From an uncultured Terriglobus sp. (GTDB lineage Bacteria; Acidobacteriota; Terriglobia; Terriglobales; Acidobacteriaceae): DNA of 22,133 bases. Below, piece by piece: positions 14,424 to 22,133 of this stretch. The stretch covers positions 383 through 22,515 of the forward strand of contig CALMAP010000290.1 in NCBI GenBank assembly GCA_937859825.1, written 5' to 3'. The notes below the pieces were generated by a model. That model saw nothing but the letters and a program-made list of their open reading frames with translations. It was not told the origin of the DNA and ran no database searches. Within the stretch, counting starts at the first letter, position 1. The number at the start of each line of letters is the position of its first letter. The position numbers and the translations under genes are program-made.

Positions 14424-15797
14424 CTACTTGCCATAAAGCGCAAGCGCGTTGTCACGCAGCACCATGCGTGCCAGCACGGCGGCTCGTGCCTCGTCGATCT
14501 CTCCATCGCGCAGCATGGCCGTGAGGGCCAGGCCAAGAGCGGTGCGCGCATTCCGTGCGGCGATCCAAGCGGCCTCCTCCCAGCCCAGATAGTCCGAGTA
14601 AGGATAGCCGTCTGTGCCGAACAGCACCTTGTCCGGGTAGATCTCCAGCCGCTCACGTAACCATGCAGCCTCAACGCGCGGCGAGAAGAGATAGTCCTCC
14701 TGCGAGATGTCGAGATACACGTTCGGCTTTTCCAATAATGAGAGCGCCTCCCGCACGAATGGCCAGCCGCCGTGCAGCATCACGAAGCGCGTCTTGCGCA
14801 GGCGCGGGTCGTTGAAGAGCGGTTCCAGGTTCATTGCGTTCGCGCCTGCGATTGCGAAGTAGCTGCCACCGCCTTCCATGACGTGGATATGCACCGCCAT
14901 GCCGAGCCGTCCGCACTCCTGCGCAATGTAGCGAAAGAGAAAATCCTGCAGCAGCTTGTAGTCGGCATCGGAAGGTGCAGTGCCCGCCACGCTTTGCGCG
15001 TAAATACGGCTGGCATCCGCTTCTGAGGGATTGCCAATGGCGAGCGTGCGCAGGTAGGCAAGTTCAAACTTCTCCGCAATGGCACCGGCGGCGTGCTGCC
15101 GCTCCACTGTGGGCGTGATGACGTTTGCCAGGTACGCGCTCAGGGTGCGCGGCATCTGCTGCAACCCGGCCTCTTTCAGATAGCGCGCCCGCAGCTTGTC
15201 TTCCAAGGCAAAGAAGTTTGCCTTGTCCGGCGTTTGCGCGGCGAGCGCGCTGTTGTTCAGCGGAAAGACCAGCGCGTCGGCATAGGGCACCCAGCGGAAG
15301 CGCGGAGCCGCAATGCCCGTGCCGAGCGCGACCCGGTTGGCCACCATGGTGCCGATGCCCGCCTGGTCCAGCACCCACACGCTGTAGTTCGCAACCTCAC
15401 GCGCCTGTACTGTTGCACGAGCTGTTTTCAGCTTTTGCATGGCTTCTGGACCGGCGGGTGGCACGATGTCCACCTGCCAGAGCGCCTTCCACGCGGCACG
15501 TAGCGCCGGATTGTCCGCACGCAGCGCGATCGGGTCGGTCTGAGGCTCCATGTTGTCGACCGGCAGTGCATCGAAGCCACGGTCTGCCGGGTCCACCGAC
15601 GGCGGCAGAACCGGGTGCGCGTGATTGTCGAAGGCCGGTGTGCTCGCGATCACCTGCGCAATGGCCGGATCAATCTCCTGCGACAACTGCGATGGGCCCA
15701 ACGCGGCAGGAGCGATTCCCTGCGCATGCAGCGCAGTGACAGGCGTGGCCAGCAACGCGGCCAGGGCGACGAGATGTTTCGCAAACAAGGTGGGCAC
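14424..15797 (-). CDS. Exported amidohydrolase-superfamily protein (amidohydro_2 / FluG-N-terminal-like)
   Basis: The GTG at 15797-15795 is the first possible start after an in-frame stop and gives 457 residues. No clear Shine-Dalgarno sequence precedes it. Residues 1-26 form a signal peptide ending LHAQ. The metal-dependent TIM-barrel hydrolase motifs are in order: FDNHAHP with H59 and H61, AVHIHVMEGGG, VMLHGGWPF and LFGTDGYPYS with the catalytic aspartate. The final part, RDNALALYGK, is the usual end of this group. Relatives include predicted lactonases, decarboxylases and the N-terminal domain of FluG-type proteins, so the substrate is open. The signal peptide places it in the periplasm or outside. 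It is divergent from the UPF0303 gene, with 69 bases between the starts. Confidence 0.92.
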   Translation of the reverse strand: MPTLFAKHLVALAALLATPVTALHAQGIAPAALGPSQLSQEIDPAIAQVIASTPAFDNHAHPVLPPSVDPADRGFDALPVDNMEPQTDPIALRADNPALRAAWKALWQVDIVPPAGPEAMQKLKTARATVQAREVANYSVWVLDQAGIGTMVANRVALGTGIAAPRFRWVPYADALVFPLNNSALAAQTPDKANFFALEDKLRARYLKEAGLQQMPRTLSAYLANVITPTVERQHAAGAIAEKFELAYLRTLAIGNPSEADASRIYAQSVAGTAPSDADYKLLQDFLFRYIAQECGRLGMAVHIHVMEGGGSYFAIAGANAMNLEPLFNDPRLRKTRFVMLHGGWPFVREALSLLEKPNVYLDISQEDYLFSPRVEAAWLRERLEIYPDKVLFGTDGYPYSDYLGWEEAAWIAARNARTALGLALTAMLRDGEIDEARAAVLARMVLRDNALALYGK

Positions 15798-15866
15798 GAG
15801 GGGAAGTTAGCATATTGAGTGCGGCGCGCCGCAAGAAATGCACACGCACTTTCGGAGAAACGCCGT

Positions 15867-16358
15867 ATGGCCTTGGACGACGACCTGAACATTCTCGCGG
15901 AGCAGGAACGCCTCTTGCGCTTCGTTACCTTCACGGCAGACACGGCATGGGCCATTGGTAGCGCGTTACGCGCGGACGCGCTGCGCCGAAATGCCGCGAT
16001 GAGTCTGGAAGTGCAGCTTGCGGGTCGTGTGCTCTTCCACGCTGTGACGGGCGAAGCGCCGCCCAACCAGAGCGACTGGATCCGCCGCAAGCGCAACACC
16101 GTGCTGCGATGGGGACGCTCCAGCTACGCGATGGGCCTGGAACTGGAGAAGAGCGGCCTGACCCTGGAAGCGCGCCACGGCCTTACCCTGGCCGACTTCG
16201 CTCTGCACGGCGGCGGCTTCCCTCTGCTTTGGGCAGAGGCTGGCTGCGTCGGCTCCATCGTATGCAGTGGTCTGGCGCAGAGAGAGGACCATGCGATGGT
16301 AGTGGATGCGATTGCGTCTGTGCTGCAGGTGAATGTGCCGCGGCTTTCCTTTGGCTAG
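15867..16358 (+). CDS. UPF0303 / haem-degrading-domain (GlcG/HbpS-fold) protein
   Basis: The ATG at 15867 follows GGAG (15853-15856) by ten bases and gives 163 residues; the frame is open for 16 codons upstream, but those codons have no ribosome binding site. The protein matches the UPF0303 family in length and in its landmarks: AWAIGSALRADALRR near residue 28, VQLAGRVLFHAVTGE (49-63), DWIRRKRNTVLRWGRSSY (70-87) and the conserved HGGGFPL near 114. The fold is shared with GlcG and HbpS; some members bind haem or small molecules, but the job of this branch is unsettled. No signal peptide. It shares a 69-base divergent promoter region with the amidohydrolase. Confidence 0.9.
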   Translation: MALDDDLNILAEQERLLRFVTFTADTAWAIGSALRADALRRNAAMSLEVQLAGRVLFHAVTGEAPPNQSDWIRRKRNTVLRWGRSSYAMGLELEKSGLTLEARHGLTLADFALHGGGFPLLWAEAGCVGSIVCSGLAQREDHAMVVDAIASVLQVNVPRLSFG

Positions 16359-16486
16359 ATAGCTCGCCTGCGGCCACGTTCGTTATCTCGCAGCGCTTTG
16401 TTTGTCATGTTGTCGTCTCGCAGCACTGCATGGAATCTGCTTAAGTGCCGTGCGCCAGGATGCGACAGCATCGGTCCTGAGAGCAT

Positions 16487-16765
16487 TCAGCGCCGTTGCT
16501 GTGCCCCGTGCCAGATGCGCAGGATGTCGATGGTGGAATCTGTGACGCGATAGACAGCGATGTATGGCCAGGGAGCAAATACCAATTCACGCGTCCCGGC
16601 TCCCTTCCTGGTCGGCCACGGTTCGGATTGGTGACGAGGTCTTCGCAGCCGTCGTAGAGGACCTTGGCCACATTGCGAGCGGCTTCAGGCTTGTCGCGAC
16701 GGATATAGAGGACGATGCGATTTAGTCTTGCGCGCAGGGATAGTCCATCGAATGAGATGGCGCAT
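16487..16765 (-). pseudogene. RelE/ParE-superfamily toxin, broken by two frameshifts
   Basis: Reading minus-strand from the ATG at 16765-16763, the product begins MRHLIRWTIPAR, then needs a frame change near 16730-16735 (a GCGCGC run two bases short) to continue as ARLNRIVLYIRRDKPEAARNV, VAKVLYDGCEDLVTNPNRGRPG. A second change near 16592-16597 (one base missing between GGA and CGCG) is needed to continue as TRELVFAPWPYIAVYRV and TDSTIDILRIWHGAQQRR, ending at TGA 16489-16487. Restored, it would have about 93 residues, the usual length for these ribosome-dependent or gyrase-targeting toxins, with the typical C-terminal ILRIWHGAQ. As it stands it cannot make the toxin. Its ATG overlaps the intended antitoxin stop as TAATG. 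Confidence 0.85.
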
Positions 16766-16988
16766 TACGAACGGAGAATCTCCTCAACGCTAGCCAAACT
16801 TTTTCATGGCTTATGAAGTCGCCGTGATCCGCAGAGGCAATACCCTCCCGCACAGCCGCGCGAAACCGCTCGTCTTCGCTAAGCAGGCACAATGCCGCAT
16901 CCTTCACAAGCTGTGTGGCATCCGTGCCGCGATCATGCGCTATCCGCGAGAGTTTTGCTTCCTGTTCGGGAGAAAATCGCACATCCAT
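16765..16988 (-). pseudogene. Antitoxin partner, C-terminus shifted by a one-base deletion
   Basis: From the ATG at 16988-16986 the protein reads MDVRFSPEQEAKLSRIAHDR, then TDATQLVKDAALCLLSEDERF and REGIASADHGDFISHEKVW, which matches a common small antitoxin type found beside RelE/ParE toxins. After the Trp codon near 16794-16796 the frame is wrong: restoring one G would give VWASVEEILRS and a stop (TAA at 16767-16765) that overlaps the toxin ATG, the usual arrangement, with about 74 residues. The present frame instead runs on through toxin sequence to 16722 and would give 88 residues with an unrelated tail. The DNA-binding N-terminus might still be made; the toxin-binding C-terminus is lost. 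Confidence 0.82.
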
Positions 16989-17097
16989 CTAGTAGAGCCT
17001 AGAAACCTGTCGCCCGCATGTCAACGATGGCTTCGCTACACCGGCCAAAAGATTGGCCAAGACTGCATGACATCTCCTAACTTCTTTTTATTGCACG

Positions 17098-17131
17098 ACA
17101 AAGGCCGGAACAAATTCGTTCCGGCCTTTGT
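17098..17131. terminator. Strong stem-loop terminator of the TonB receptor gene
   Basis: ACAAAGGCCGGAAC (17098-17111) and GTTCCGGCCTTTGT (17118-17131) form a perfect 14-base stem with a six-base AAATTC loop. It begins 18 bases after the receptor stop codon on the minus strand. The stem carries its own A/T-rich ends (TTTGT on either strand), so it may work in both directions. Confidence 0.85.
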
Positions 17132-17148
17132 TCTTACCGACTGCTTAA

Positions 17149-20100
17149 TTAGAAGGAGATACGTCCGCTGATACGCAGCACGCGCGCCGCGTTCGACGCG
17201 GTAATTTGGCCGAAGGTGGTGGTCGTGTTTACGTCTGCGGCGGGGTTCGCCCACTGCGGCGTGTTGGTTGCGTCAAAGGCTTCTCCACGCAGCACCAGGG
17301 TGTACTCACGGAAGATGGGAATGTTCCGGCTGAGACCCAGATCCAGGTTGAAGAGGCCCGGTCCACGAATGGAGTTACGGCCTACGTTGCCGTTCTGCAC
17401 AGTGCCGTAGAAGGTAGAAGCTTTTACCAGGTTCCCGTTGTTCAGGAAGTATTGCGGGAAGTTGGCGTTGGCACCGTTGTACTTCACGCCGTTCAGCGAA
17501 AGCTTGCTGATCTGGTAAGGAACCGGCTGGTCGCCGCTGTTGGTCATCGAACCGTCGGCAAGTTGGAAGGGCGTGCCGCTGTCATAGATCATGACGGCAT
17601 TCAGGTCGAATCCGCCGACTAACCGGCCCAGAAACCCGCTGCTTAAGAACTGGCGGCCTGGACCAACCGGAAGTTGGTAGTTCGTCCAAAGCGCATTTAC
17701 GAACGTGCGGTCAAAACCACTGTTCGCGTAGTTGCGGCTGAAGAACTGCGGCGAGCTAAATGCCACGGTTCCCGGGGTGCTGTTGGTGTCATACGTGTTC
17801 AGCGTGTGCGACCAGGTAAAGGCATAGCCGAACTGCAGCGACTTGAACTGCCGCTCGTTCAATGCGAACTGCAGGCCCGAGTAGCTGACACTGCCCACCG
17901 GCGCGAAGTTGTTGATGCCGTTTGTGTCGCGGCGAACGCCTCCAGTTGCCGCGGCATTCGCAAAGATCGGACGTGCACCGTTTCCTGCGCTGCTGACGGG
18001 CGCTGCGTTGATGTCGACGCCGGCAACCTGCCGGATCTGGTGCGTTCCGACGTAACCGATGCTGGCGGTCAAACCCTTCGAAAGGTCCCGATCGACAAAC
18101 AGGTTGAACGTTTCCAGATAACCGCGGCGGAACTTCTGGGGCGAGAAGATTGTGCCGTAGTTATAAGGCAGCGGAACGACACCACTGCTGATGTCTGGCG
18201 TGACTACGGTCGGGACACCCACAGGAAGCGTTCCGCCCAATGCAGCCGCAGCGGAAGGCGTATTGGTGTTTGCTGCGCTAAGACCGATCGCGGCGATGTA
18301 CTGCGACGTGAAGGTGGTCGCGGTGGTGGGGCCGGTCACACCGGTCTGGCTCAACGTGGTCAACGCCGGGTAAGCATCGCGGTAGAAGCGGTAGTTTTCA
18401 GGATCGACGGTGATGCCGAAGCCCGAACGGATGACCGTCTTGTCGTTGATACGGTAATTGATGCCGAAGCGCGGCACCAGCATGCCTTTGCCCACACTCA
18501 CACCCGTGTCGGTGGGAGTATTGCCGCGGCCGCCGATCAGCACATTGCCAGAGGCCGGATCGTAGCGGAAGACGCCGGTATGATCGCGGGTCGCGAAGGG
18601 ATAGTACTCATACCGCACGCCGTAGTTGATGGTCAGGTCCGCGCTTGCCTTCCACGTGTCCTGCGCAAAAAAGCCGAACTCTGAAAAGCGCGGACCGTTG
18701 GGCTGAAAGAGCTGGACGGTCTTCGCAACGTTGTTTGGCAGCCCAAGCAGATTGTCTGCAATGGCACGATAGATGTTAGGCGTACCGCTCGCACTGCCGT
18801 TCAGGCCGGTAATGCCGCCGGAAAAGGTGAACTGCCCACGAGGGCCAGCGCCGTTTGTCTGCAGGTGATTGATGGCGGAATGGGTGTATTCTCCGCCAAA
18901 ACGAATCGTATGGCTACCGCGGACATACGTCGCGTTCAAGTTGCCAACATATTGGTAGTCGCGGAAACTGAACGGGTTCGACTGGGTGTAGTTCCCGTAA
19001 TTCGACAGGCCCTGGCTCTCGATGAATCCAGGAAATCCAGACTGGAATGCAGTGGCGCCGTTCGTACCCGGGATACCTAAGGTATTCAGGCCGATGTTCG
19101 TGCCGAAGTCAGGTCCCTGGGCAGCCAGATCAATGCGGACCACACCGGCATTCGCGTCGATCAGGAAGTTGGGTGTGAAGGTGTGGGTCGCACCCAGGCC
19201 GATGTTCTTGATGTTGCCAGGCGCGGTGCCTGGTTGGCCGCCGTCAAAGGTATTCCCGATGGCCCCTCCCAGTGCGGTGGGATCGACGATCTGGGAGCGC
19301 AGGATCGAGTAACGCCCGAAAAAGGTGGTCTTGTCGGTCGGATTGTAATTGATCTTGGTGTCGTAAGTTCCACGATCGAAAGCCAGCACGGCTCCACCGG
19401 CGAAGTTATTCGTGGACGCCGCATTATTGGTAGGCTGCGGAATCAGTGCGAACAGCCTGACCGCCGGGGCACTTAGCCTGTTTGCCGGAATGATGTTCCC
19501 GGCAAAGGGTGTGCGGCCGGTGCCATCCGCATTGCCTGTGAGCGGGTCATAAATGGTGGTTGGTGCGGATGAAAAATCGCCGCCGCGGAACTGCGTCTGG
19601 GGCACCGTAAAGACGTTGCCGTTCTTGAACTGCCTGAGGGACGTCTTGTTGTAGTTAAAGAAGAAGAACAGCTTGTCCTTGATGATGGGACCGCCGATGT
19701 TGCCGCCGTACTCGTTGTAGATGTTCTTGGGAACGCGTGGCGTCGTCGTTACACGGGTAAAGTAGTTGCGTGCGTTGAACTGGGAGATCGAGTTGTATTC
19801 CCAGATGCCGCCATGAAAGCTGTTGGTGCCGCTCTTCACGACGAAGTTTGCAGCAACACCGCCCGCCGCCCCCTGCTCCGCATTGAAGCTGCTGGTCACC
19901 ACGTTGACCGACTCAATGGCGTCCTGCGGCGGAATGTATGCCGCTTCCGACTGCAGCCAGGGATAGTTCACTGCCGCGCCGTCGATCTTGATGGAGTTGA
20001 TGGTGTTTGCCACGCCATTCGCATTAATGGCCTGGTTGCGGCCGGGATTGCCGGCCTGCGAATTCATCTCCTGTGGAGGAGGGATGCCAGGGATGAGGCG

Positions 20101-20607
20101 GAAGAGATTTTCCGGGTTGCGCCCTGCGGAGCCGGCGGTGGGAAGCTGCTGTACCTGCCGCGCACTGATCTCGTAGCTCACGTCGGCACGGTCTGTCTGC
20201 AGCGCGGGCGGTGCGGTGTTCACGTCGACCGACTGGTTGACGCCGCCAATGGTCAACGTGGCGTCAATGCGCTTGGTCTGGTTGACACCCACGGGAACGG
20301 CCCGTGTTTCCGACGCGCCGAAACCTGTACCCGCGATGGTCACGTTGTAGGTACCCTGCGGCAGGTCGGTGATGTTGTAGTTGCCTGAACTGTCAGTGGT
20401 AACGGTGCGCGTGAGCCCTGTGTCAGGATTGCGGGCGGTCACGGTCGCGCCTGCAACGGCGGCGTTGGACGCGTCTGTAACGCTGCCGGTCAGGCTGCCG
20501 TAGAGGGCCTGGGCCAGAACGGCGCCTGCGAAGACCAGGGGCGCGGTGAGCGCGAGTAGTCTGCCGGAATTGCCACGCCGAGTGGAGCGTGCGGGTGTGT
20601 GAAACAT
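17149..20607 (-). CDS. TonB-dependent receptor with carboxypeptidase-regulatory-like domain (Oar-like)
   Basis: The ATG at 20607-20605 follows GGGAGG closely and gives 1152 residues; a TTG four codons earlier is inside the ribosome binding site and is unlikely. Residues 1-35 form a signal peptide with a basic start (RSTRRGNSGR) and a hydrophobic core. Residues about 38-125 are a carboxypeptidase-regulatory-like domain (LTGSVTDASNAAVAGATVTA, ITDLPQGTYNVTIAGTGF). The plug follows, about 130-260, with INSIKIDGAAVNYPW, ESVNVVTSSFNAEQGAAGG and VVKSGTNSFHG. The rest is a 22-strand-type outer-membrane barrel that ends in Phe, as outer-membrane proteins do (GRISF). It probably imports or binds a large substrate such as a polysaccharide or peptide, not identifiable here. 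It has its own promoter, terminator and a possible operator. Confidence 0.96.
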   Translation of the reverse strand: MFHTPARSTRRGNSGRLLALTAPLVFAGAVLAQALYGSLTGSVTDASNAAVAGATVTARNPDTGLTRTVTTDSSGNYNITDLPQGTYNVTIAGTGFGASETRAVPVGVNQTKRIDATLTIGGVNQSVDVNTAPPALQTDRADVSYEISARQVQQLPTAGSAGRNPENLFRLIPGIPPPQEMNSQAGNPGRNQAINANGVANTINSIKIDGAAVNYPWLQSEAAYIPPQDAIESVNVVTSSFNAEQGAAGGVAANFVVKSGTNSFHGGIWEYNSISQFNARNYFTRVTTTPRVPKNIYNEYGGNIGGPIIKDKLFFFFNYNKTSLRQFKNGNVFTVPQTQFRGGDFSSAPTTIYDPLTGNADGTGRTPFAGNIIPANRLSAPAVRLFALIPQPTNNAASTNNFAGGAVLAFDRGTYDTKINYNPTDKTTFFGRYSILRSQIVDPTALGGAIGNTFDGGQPGTAPGNIKNIGLGATHTFTPNFLIDANAGVVRIDLAAQGPDFGTNIGLNTLGIPGTNGATAFQSGFPGFIESQGLSNYGNYTQSNPFSFRDYQYVGNLNATYVRGSHTIRFGGEYTHSAINHLQTNGAGPRGQFTFSGGITGLNGSASGTPNIYRAIADNLLGLPNNVAKTVQLFQPNGPRFSEFGFFAQDTWKASADLTINYGVRYEYYPFATRDHTGVFRYDPASGNVLIGGRGNTPTDTGVSVGKGMLVPRFGINYRINDKTVIRSGFGITVDPENYRFYRDAYPALTTLSQTGVTGPTTATTFTSQYIAAIGLSAANTNTPSAAAALGGTLPVGVPTVVTPDISSGVVPLPYNYGTIFSPQKFRRGYLETFNLFVDRDLSKGLTASIGYVGTHQIRQVAGVDINAAPVSSAGNGARPIFANAAATGGVRRDTNGINNFAPVGSVSYSGLQFALNERQFKSLQFGYAFTWSHTLNTYDTNSTPGTVAFSSPQFFSRNYANSGFDRTFVNALWTNYQLPVGPGRQFLSSGFLGRLVGGFDLNAVMIYDSGTPFQLADGSMTNSGDQPVPYQISKLSLNGVKYNGANANFPQYFLNNGNLVKASTFYGTVQNGNVGRNSIRGPGLFNLDLGLSRNIPIFREYTLVLRGEAFDATNTPQWANPAADVNTTTTFGQITASNAARVLRISGRISF

Positions 20608-20661
20608 GTTGCCTCCCAAAGTTTGAACGACCGCGGAAATCTATCTTGATTTGCGGTGCGA

Positions 20662-20691
20662 ACTATAAGGAGGAGAAACAATCAATGTCAA
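20662..20691 (-). promoter_or_regulatory. Sigma-70-type promoter of the TonB receptor gene
   Basis: On the minus strand a perfect -35 box TTGACA (20691-20686) is followed 18 bases later by TATAGT (20667-20662), five of six bases of the -10 consensus. Transcription would start near 20655, leaving a leader of about 48 bases before the ATG. The palindrome at 20701-20717 lies nine bases upstream of the -35 box. Confidence 0.75.
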
Positions 20692-20700
20692 CAAAATCGA

Positions 20701-20717
20701 TGTACTGGAACAGTACA
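20701..20717. promoter_or_regulatory. Palindrome upstream of the TonB receptor promoter, similar to the gntR operator
   Basis: TGTACTG and CAGTACA pair perfectly over seven bases with a three-base GAA spacer. On the minus strand it reads TGTACTGTTCCAGTACA, close to TGTACGGTTCACCGTACA at the gntR site, which is one base longer. Its centre lies near -54 relative to the predicted start, a position more typical of an activator than of a repressor. Confidence 0.5.
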
Positions 20718-20793
20718 CCCTTACCGAAACGTTTTACTCGCTTCGGACTTTCCGGGAGCGCTTTCGCTGCATACGTTCCAGTGGGCAAGTGGC

Positions 20794-21402
20794 CTAACGG
20801 AGAAGGCGCATGCTGAGGCGGAACAATGCCTCAAAATCTGCTCGGATTGTCAGGTCTTTCTCTGCATTTGTTTGAATCGCGGACTCAACTGCCTTCTGGG
20901 CTGAAGCCCGACTGTAGCCAAGATTGGTCAGGGCGGAAATGACGTCCTCTGCCGCGCCAGTATGGGGGGTTCCACCGGAGGCAGATGCGGGAGCGGCAAG
21001 CGCTTCCAGCTTGTCTTTCAACTCGAGAACGATGCGTTCCGCCGTCTTCTTACCGATGCCGGGAATACGGGTGAGCAGGGCATGATCGGCGGAACGGATC
21101 GCCGAAGCCAGCGCCGTCGCCTCAATCCCGGAGAGCAGCGTGATGGCGAGCTTGGGACCGACACCCGAGATGGTGATGAGCTTCTCAAAGAGCAGCTTTT
21201 CGCTCCGGTCGAGAAAGCCGAAGAGCGCAATGCTGTCTTCACGCACCTGGGTGTTGATGTGGAGTGAGGCGGGCTGGCCCTCGTCCGGAAGGCGTGTAAA
21301 GCACTGCACGCTCACCGCAACGTCGTAACCCACACCAGAACACTCTACGATTGCCTGGCCGGGCGACTTACTGAGCAGCGTTCCGCGAAGGTGGGCGATC
21401 AC
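20794..21402 (-). CDS. ruvA: Holliday junction branch migration complex subunit RuvA
   Basis: RuvA binds four-way DNA junctions and loads the RuvB motor during recombination repair. The GTG at 21402-21400 gives 202 residues, the usual length. Residues 1-64 form the oligonucleotide-binding domain (MIAHLRGTLL, CSGVGYDVAVS, VREDSIALFGF). Two helix-hairpin-helix motifs follow: LITISGVGPKLAITLLSG (75-92) and LLTRIPGIGKKTAERIVLEL (109-128). After an Ala/Gly-rich linker (135-150) comes the C-terminal RuvB-binding helix bundle (DVISALTNLGYSRASAQKAV). It lies 21 bases after the preceding minus-strand gene and probably shares its transcript. Neither ruvB nor ruvC is in the window. Confidence 0.97.
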   Translation of the reverse strand: MIAHLRGTLLSKSPGQAIVECSGVGYDVAVSVQCFTRLPDEGQPASLHINTQVREDSIALFGFLDRSEKLLFEKLITISGVGPKLAITLLSGIEATALASAIRSADHALLTRIPGIGKKTAERIVLELKDKLEALAAPASASGGTPHTGAAEDVISALTNLGYSRASAQKAVESAIQTNAEKDLTIRADFEALFRLSMRLLR

Positions 21403-21423
21403 AGGCTGTGTCTCGTCCTTTGT

Positions 21424-22133
21424 CTAAGGCCGGCGGCGGTAAAGGATGTTGAAGGCGTACCCCTCATTCGGCGGAAAGAGCGTATTCACCGCACGCAACC
21501 TGGCTGCCAGCGCGGCAGGGGCAAGCAGAGGGTACTCCCGCTCGCGCAGGTCAGCATAGTCGAGATCCAAATAAAGCGAGAGCATGTAGATGGCAAGGGC
21601 ATCCGCAAAGGCGGAATTGCCGTGCGCCATGCGCGCCTTTGCAGTATCTGGCGCGGGTCCACGCGCGGCTGCCCGGCTGCGCGCACTGGTCTCCGCTGCT
21701 CCGGCAGGCGCACCGTAGCCATCGGCACGGTGCTCCCATGCATCCAGTGAAGTCTCGCCCTTGACTGCGGCGGCCATCTGCTCGGCAAGGAGCGTGCCAA
21801 AACCGGCAGGCGCTCCAACGCGGTCGACGTAGTCGTGTGCGACGTTGATGAAGAATTCAAAGGCAAGGGCGAAGCTGTCGTTGTGCAGTTCGGCGGAGAG
21901 AAAGACAAGGTCTGCGCCGTTGACGGTGCTGTTGCGATGGCAGGTGGCTCTGTCTAAAAGCGCGGGCGTAGAGACCGGCGCGATCAAGGTGCCATCCGGA
22001 GTCGCGAAGTCCGCAGGAGCATCGGGATTGCTCAACCTTGCGGCGGAAAACGCCAGCGGCACAAAGGCGTAGGTGACCGGAATTAACGAAGAGGCGACCA
22101 GAACAGGCACAGCCCCGGTTAAACGCGCAAGCT
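21424..22133 (-). CDS. Unrecognised, probably exported protein upstream of ruvA (open at window edge)
   Basis: The frame ends at TAG 21426-21424 and stays open to the right edge, about 236 residues so far. A GTG at 22110 could be a start, but the preceding in-frame codons (ARLTGAVPVLVASSL) continue a hydrophobic stretch of about 25 residues that looks like a signal peptide or membrane anchor, so the true start is probably just outside the window. The mature part has ADLVFLSAELHNDSFALAFEF, an Ala/Arg-rich low-complexity segment (ETSARSRAAARGPAPDT) and SLYLDLDYADLREREYPLLAP before a C-terminus NEGYAFNILYRRRP. I recognise no family. The 21-base gap to ruvA suggests cotranscription, but a shared function is doubtful. 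Confidence 0.75.
   Translation of the reverse strand, partial: LARLTGAVPVLVASSLIPVTYAFVPLAFSAARLSNPDAPADFATPDGTLIAPVSTPALLDRATCHRNSTVNGADLVFLSAELHNDSFALAFEFFINVAHDYVDRVGAPAGFGTLLAEQMAAAVKGETSLDAWEHRADGYGAPAGAAETSARSRAAARGPAPDTAKARMAHGNSAFADALAIYMLSLYLDLDYADLREREYPLLAPAALAARLRAVNTLFPPNEGYAFNILYRRRP

Noticed and set aside
17043..17058. GGCCAA/TTGGCC hairpin between the toxin-antitoxin remnant and the receptor terminator
   Set aside because: Six-base stem without T-run or neighbouring repeats; too weak to assign a role.
17674..18684. Plus-strand open frame of 336 codons inside the TonB receptor
   Set aside because: It mirrors the receptor's codon bias; no motif or plausible start region.
20898..20911. 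GGGCTGAAGCCC palindrome resembling the intergenic hairpins
   Set aside because: It lies within the conserved C-terminal coding part of ruvA and is explained by codons there.

Overview
The window looks like chromosomal DNA of a soil-type acidobacterium, probably family Acidobacteriaceae (Terriglobus, Granulicella or Edaphobacter-like). The evidence is indirect: two large TonB-dependent receptors with an N-terminal carboxypeptidase-regulatory-like domain, a von Willebrand-type protein of the class expanded in Acidobacteria, high GC, frequent GTG/TTG starts with strong Shine-Dalgarno sites, and GC-rich hairpins between genes. No rRNA, tRNA, CRISPR array, prophage or intact insertion sequence was seen.

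Layout. 1-684 (minus) is the N-terminal part of a TonB-dependent receptor that runs off the left edge. Divergent from it, 956-3199 encodes a secreted M42-type metallopeptidase made of two tandem domains, of which only the second keeps the metal site. It is followed by a GntR/FCD regulator (3282-3974) with a perfect 9+9 inverted repeat just before its ribosome binding site. A two-domain glyoxalase-fold protein (4152-4937, minus) is divergent from an unrecognised 261-residue protein (5099-5884). 6038-9797 is a compact, translationally coupled nadA-nadB-nadC operon for de novo NAD synthesis from aspartate. A 491-bp non-coding stretch (9798-10288) holds a nested inverted-repeat element. On the minus strand, queH (queuosine tRNA modification), a coiled-coil J-domain protein and a Sel1-repeat protein overlap end to start (12534 to 10289). 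A VWA-domain protein (12651-14240) and an exported amidohydrolase (14424-15797) follow, the latter divergent from a UPF0303/haem-degrading-fold protein (15867-16358).

The right part has a decayed type II toxin-antitoxin pair (16487-16988, at least three indels), a strong terminator (17098-17131), a complete 1152-residue Oar-like TonB receptor (17149-20607) with a good sigma-70 promoter, and an upstream palindrome resembling the gntR operator. It ends with ruvA and an unrecognised protein open at the right edge.

Most genes are ordinary housekeeping or nutrient-acquisition functions. The observations most worth following are the duplicated peptidase with a dead N-terminal half, the shared palindrome that may link the GntR regulator to the TonB receptor, the recently broken toxin-antitoxin module, and the inverted-repeat element at 9931-10175. 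I did not find a convincing new multi-gene system.
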